A stretch of DNA of 5,909 nt. It comes from Hyphomicrobiales bacterium. GTDB taxonomy: Bacteria; Pseudomonadota; Alphaproteobacteria; Rhizobiales; CAYWUX01. Numbering within the stretch: position 1 is the stretch's first letter; each line of letters begins with the position of its first letter. The stretch lies in contig JANQOC010000116.1 of the NCBI GenBank assembly GCA_028279265.1, positions 1-5,909 on the forward strand, written 5' to 3'. Positions 5,041-5,909 of the stretch are shown here, one piece after another. The position numbers were made by a program, and so were the translations under genes. The notes under the pieces are model-generated. The model did no database searches, was not told the DNA's origin, and saw nothing but the letters and a program-made list of their open reading frames with translations.

Positions 5041-5909
5041 ATGGTCCAATACGCATCTGTCCTCGCAACTGAAAACAATTATGAAGATCTCATGCGGGCC
5101 TGCGTGTCGGGACTTGGCGATGTCGCCTCCCATACGATCGGATTTGTTTATGTCACAACCGCGCTAACATATCGGTTTGAGGAGATTGTCAACGAACTGC
5201 GTCAACACACAGGCATTGAAAGCTGGTTCGGCACCTGCGGTGAAGGTGTGTGCGGCCGCGAAGGCGAAGTCTTTGGAAGCAGCGCCATCAGTGTGCTCAC
5301 CTGCGATATGCCGGAGCATGAGCTGGAAATTGTCGGTAACCAGCGGCGCTATAAACCGGGTTCGCCAGGACAGGAATCTCCGTTCATACCGGTTATCGGC
5401 GTCGTACATGGAAATCCCAGGGAGCCTGAAACCCTTGAAGCCATCAGATCACTCGCCAGCGATCATAATACGTTTCTCGTCGGCGGCCTGACAGCCGGGA
5501 GCGAACAATTTCCACAAGTGGCCATTGACGTTCAGGAACAGGGCGTTTCCGGACTTATGTTGGGGGCGGAATGCGAACCCATTGCCGGTGTTACCCAGGG
5601 GTGCTCGCCTATCGGACCTTTCCATGAGGTAACGGGTGGTCACGATCACTATTTGCACAGTCTGGATGAGATTCCGGCTTTTAAAATTCTTTGCGAGGAT
5701 CTGGGGGTCAATGAGGGTGTGGATCCGCTTCCTTGGCTGAACAATGTACACGCCGCCAAAGAAGTTACCGGCTCGGACAAAAGCGAGTATGTTGTTCGCA
5801 ATCTCGTAGCCATAGATCCGACAAACGGAACCGTCGCCGTTAGCGATCAAATCCAGAAAGGCGATCGCTGGGCCTTTGTCCGAAGAGACCGGGAGGCTGC
5901 GGAGAAAGA
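5041..5909 (+). CDS. FIST-domain sensory protein (3' end outside window)
   Basis: FIST (F-box and intracellular signal transduction) domains are proposed to be sensors of small ligands such as amino acids. The first 289 residues are visible. The FIST_N region (about 30-195) includes WFGTCGEGVCGREGEVFGSS (62-81), LVGGLTAG (146-153) and the family hallmark GVTQGCSPIGPFHEVT (183-198). FIST_C begins near 205 with LDEIPAFKILCEDLG (208-222) and includes YVVRNLVAIDPTNGTVAVSD (250-269). No signal peptide or membrane helix is seen, so it is probably cytoplasmic. About 80-110 residues of FIST_C are outside, and a fused output domain beyond them cannot be excluded. ATG 5041 is the first start after an in-frame TGA; no Shine-Dalgarno is evident. 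A TATTAT at 5000-5005 could be a -10, but its -35 position is poor. The gene is divergent from the redox cyclase across 236 bases. Cys66, Cys71 and Cys188 are notable if the protein responds to redox state, but that is inference. Confidence 0.9.
   Translation, partial: MVQYASVLATENNYEDLMRACVSGLGDVASHTIGFVYVTTALTYRFEEIVNELRQHTGIESWFGTCGEGVCGREGEVFGSSAISVLTCDMPEHELEIVGNQRRYKPGSPGQESPFIPVIGVVHGNPREPETLEAIRSLASDHNTFLVGGLTAGSEQFPQVAIDVQEQGVSGLMLGAECEPIAGVTQGCSPIGPFHEVTGGHDHYLHSLDEIPAFKILCEDLGVNEGVDPLPWLNNVHAAKEVTGSDKSEYVVRNLVAIDPTNGTVAVSDQIQKGDRWAFVRRDREAAEK

Overview
The window looks like a chromosomal stretch from an alphaproteobacterium, probably free-living and possibly marine. This is an inference from three things: a CyaC-type redox cyclase, whose characterised relative is from Sinorhizobium; the moderate-to-high GC coding style; and the mix of a peptide-type ABC importer, an Asp/Asn-hydroxylase-like protein and a FIST sensor. 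I see no rRNA, tRNA, CRISPR array, insertion sequence or phage gene. The window cuts two genes, one at each end.

Layout. Bases 1-1373 (minus strand) hold the N-terminal 457 residues of a fused double-ATPase of the dipeptide/oligopeptide ABC importer type; its 3' end lies outside the window. After a 142-base AT-rich gap comes a gene for a small Fe(II)/2-oxoglutarate dioxygenase of the aspartyl/asparaginyl hydroxylase superfamily (1516-2073, minus), with a very strong ribosome binding site. A 277-base AT-rich divergent region follows (2074-2350). It carries a likely promoter for the hydroxylase, overlapping TTTGTG-type inverted and 11-bp-phased direct repeats, and three GGAATTC repeats upstream of the next gene. 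That gene encodes a GNAT-fold acetyltransferase (2351-2935, plus). It converges on a large gene (2993-4804, minus) for a class IIIb adenylate cyclase. A 236-base divergent region separates the cyclase from a plus-strand FIST-domain sensor gene (5041 to the window end, incomplete).

The centrepiece is the cyclase. A six-helix membrane anchor with histidines placed as in diheme-b succinate:quinone oxidoreductase anchors is followed by a [2Fe-2S] ferredoxin domain and then a class III cyclase domain with complete catalytic residues. This is the architecture of Sinorhizobium meliloti CyaC, which reads the quinone/heme redox state and makes cAMP. Here the periplasmic loop between helices 5 and 6 holds a 55-residue segment made mostly of Gly, Ser, Tyr and acidic residues. 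It has no Lys or Arg and is the most unusual feature in the window. The neighbouring divergent FIST protein, from a family proposed to bind small ligands such as amino acids, suggests a signalling locus, but a functional link is inference only.

The hydroxylase, GNAT and peptide-type importer could together form a small-molecule or peptide uptake and modification set. The sequence shows only adjacency and a shared control region.
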